Position numbers and translations under genes: made by a program. A stretch of 64,000 bases of DNA from Fodinibius sp964490705 (GTDB taxonomy: Bacteria; Bacteroidota; Rhodothermia; Balneolales; Balneolaceae), in NCBI GenBank assembly GCA_964490705.1, contig CAZBCG010000003.1, positions 186,001 through 250,000 of the forward strand, given 5' to 3'. The notes beneath the pieces are model-generated. The model was not told the DNA's origin and did no database searches. It was given only the letters and a program-made list of their open reading frames with translations. This document shows positions 63,744 through 64,000 of the stretch, piece after piece (the stretch's first letter is position 1; every line of letters starts with the position of its first letter).

Positions 63744-64000
63744 ATGAAGAAGCTGTTATTACTTTTGCTGGCGATTTTTTGGGGATCTATGAGCTGGGCT
63801 CAGGATTCCGACAAAGAACAATGGGATGTCAATGCTCCCGGCGGACCGCATAAGACCATCAACTTTTCTACAACTGAAGGCACGTGGATGAACCTCGATG
63901 TGAGTCCCGACGGCCAGAAGATTGTATTTGATCTGCTCGGTGACATTTATATTATGCCTATTGATGGTGGAGAGGCCGAGATACTGCGCGATAATCTTGC
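63744..64000 (+). CDS. Secreted propeller/amidohydrolase paralogue, N-terminal fragment (cut by window end)
   Basis: ATG 63744; the frame is open to the last base (86 residues visible). Signal peptide 'MKKLLLLLLAIFWGSMSWAQ', then 'FSTTEGTWMNLDVSPDGQKIVFDLLGDIYIMP', closely matching the first blade of the 59708-63016 protein (EGTWMSLDVHPDGEKVIFD). So it is the start of a second TolB-propeller protein, most probably also an amidohydrolase; the C-terminal half lies outside the window. Confidence 0.8.
   Translation, partial: MKKLLLLLLAIFWGSMSWAQDSDKEQWDVNAPGGPHKTINFSTTEGTWMNLDVSPDGQKIVFDLLGDIYIMPIDGGEAEILRDNL

Overview
The window looks like a chromosomal segment of a Balneolota/Bacteroidota-type bacterium (Balneola, Gracilimonas, Fodinibius or a relative). 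This is inferred from the gene content: a giant SprA translocon and a T9SS plug-type lipoprotein, DUF411, HMA-AraC and MerTP fusions of the Bacteroidota type, an Omp85-propeller-peptidase fusion, and several promoter candidates of the Bacteroidota form TTG-N20ish-TAnnTTTG. No tRNA, rRNA, CRISPR array, transposase or integrase was seen.

Left part, 1-35.5 kb: housekeeping and envelope genes. On the plus strand a TamB-like C-terminus, rnr and a secreted peptidase/propeller/Omp85 fusion run together and end at a strong terminator. On the minus strand ccmB-holB-dapF-plug lipoprotein form a tight operon. Next come a PTS IIA protein, a PBP4-type DacB, an NtrC-type regulator and folD (plus), a GH97 glycosidase lipoprotein (minus), guaB (plus), two LptF/LptG permeases (minus), the 2413-residue SprA (plus), rsmI-lnt (minus), a VOC protein and grpE-dnaJ (plus), and an ATP-grasp protein (minus).

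Middle and right part, 35.6-59.7 kb: a long island of metal and sulfur stress genes. It holds a Cd/Zn-type P-ATPase; a PII-like protein; a CusB/TolC/CusA tripartite pump; a Cys-rich exported protein; an exported SAM-methyltransferase and a DUF411 protein; a two-component system with cysteines in its sensor domain; a multicopper oxidase with a Met-rich insert; and a minus-strand cluster running from an ArsR-rhodanese regulator through an outer-membrane barrel, a rhodanese-MBL enzyme, SHOCT proteins and an MFS carrier. A short plus-strand cluster diverges from the ArsR gene (Cys-rich DUF1858-like protein, sterol-desaturase-type hydroxylase, SAM-methyltransferase). Last is a mercury operon: a 48-codon Cys-rich ORF, merR, MerTP and a GDCCVxC protein, preceded by an HMA-AraC regulator.

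Two regulatory regions are readable in detail. One is a MerR-type promoter with an overlong spacer and internal dyad in front of the 48-codon ORF. The other is a 36-bp dyad between the divergent ArsR-rhodanese and DUF1858 genes, which carries the -33 elements of both promoters. Together they suggest separate Hg and thiol/metalloid-responsive units inside one detoxification island.

Right end, 59.7-64 kb: a TolB-propeller/amidohydrolase of about 1100 residues (minus), a small RRM RNA-binding protein (minus), and the start of a second propeller/amidohydrolase paralogue (plus) cut by the window end. Several intergenic palindromes of different families (BIME-like pair, composite CCCC/GGGG element, perfect 20-bp palindrome) are dispersed through the window.
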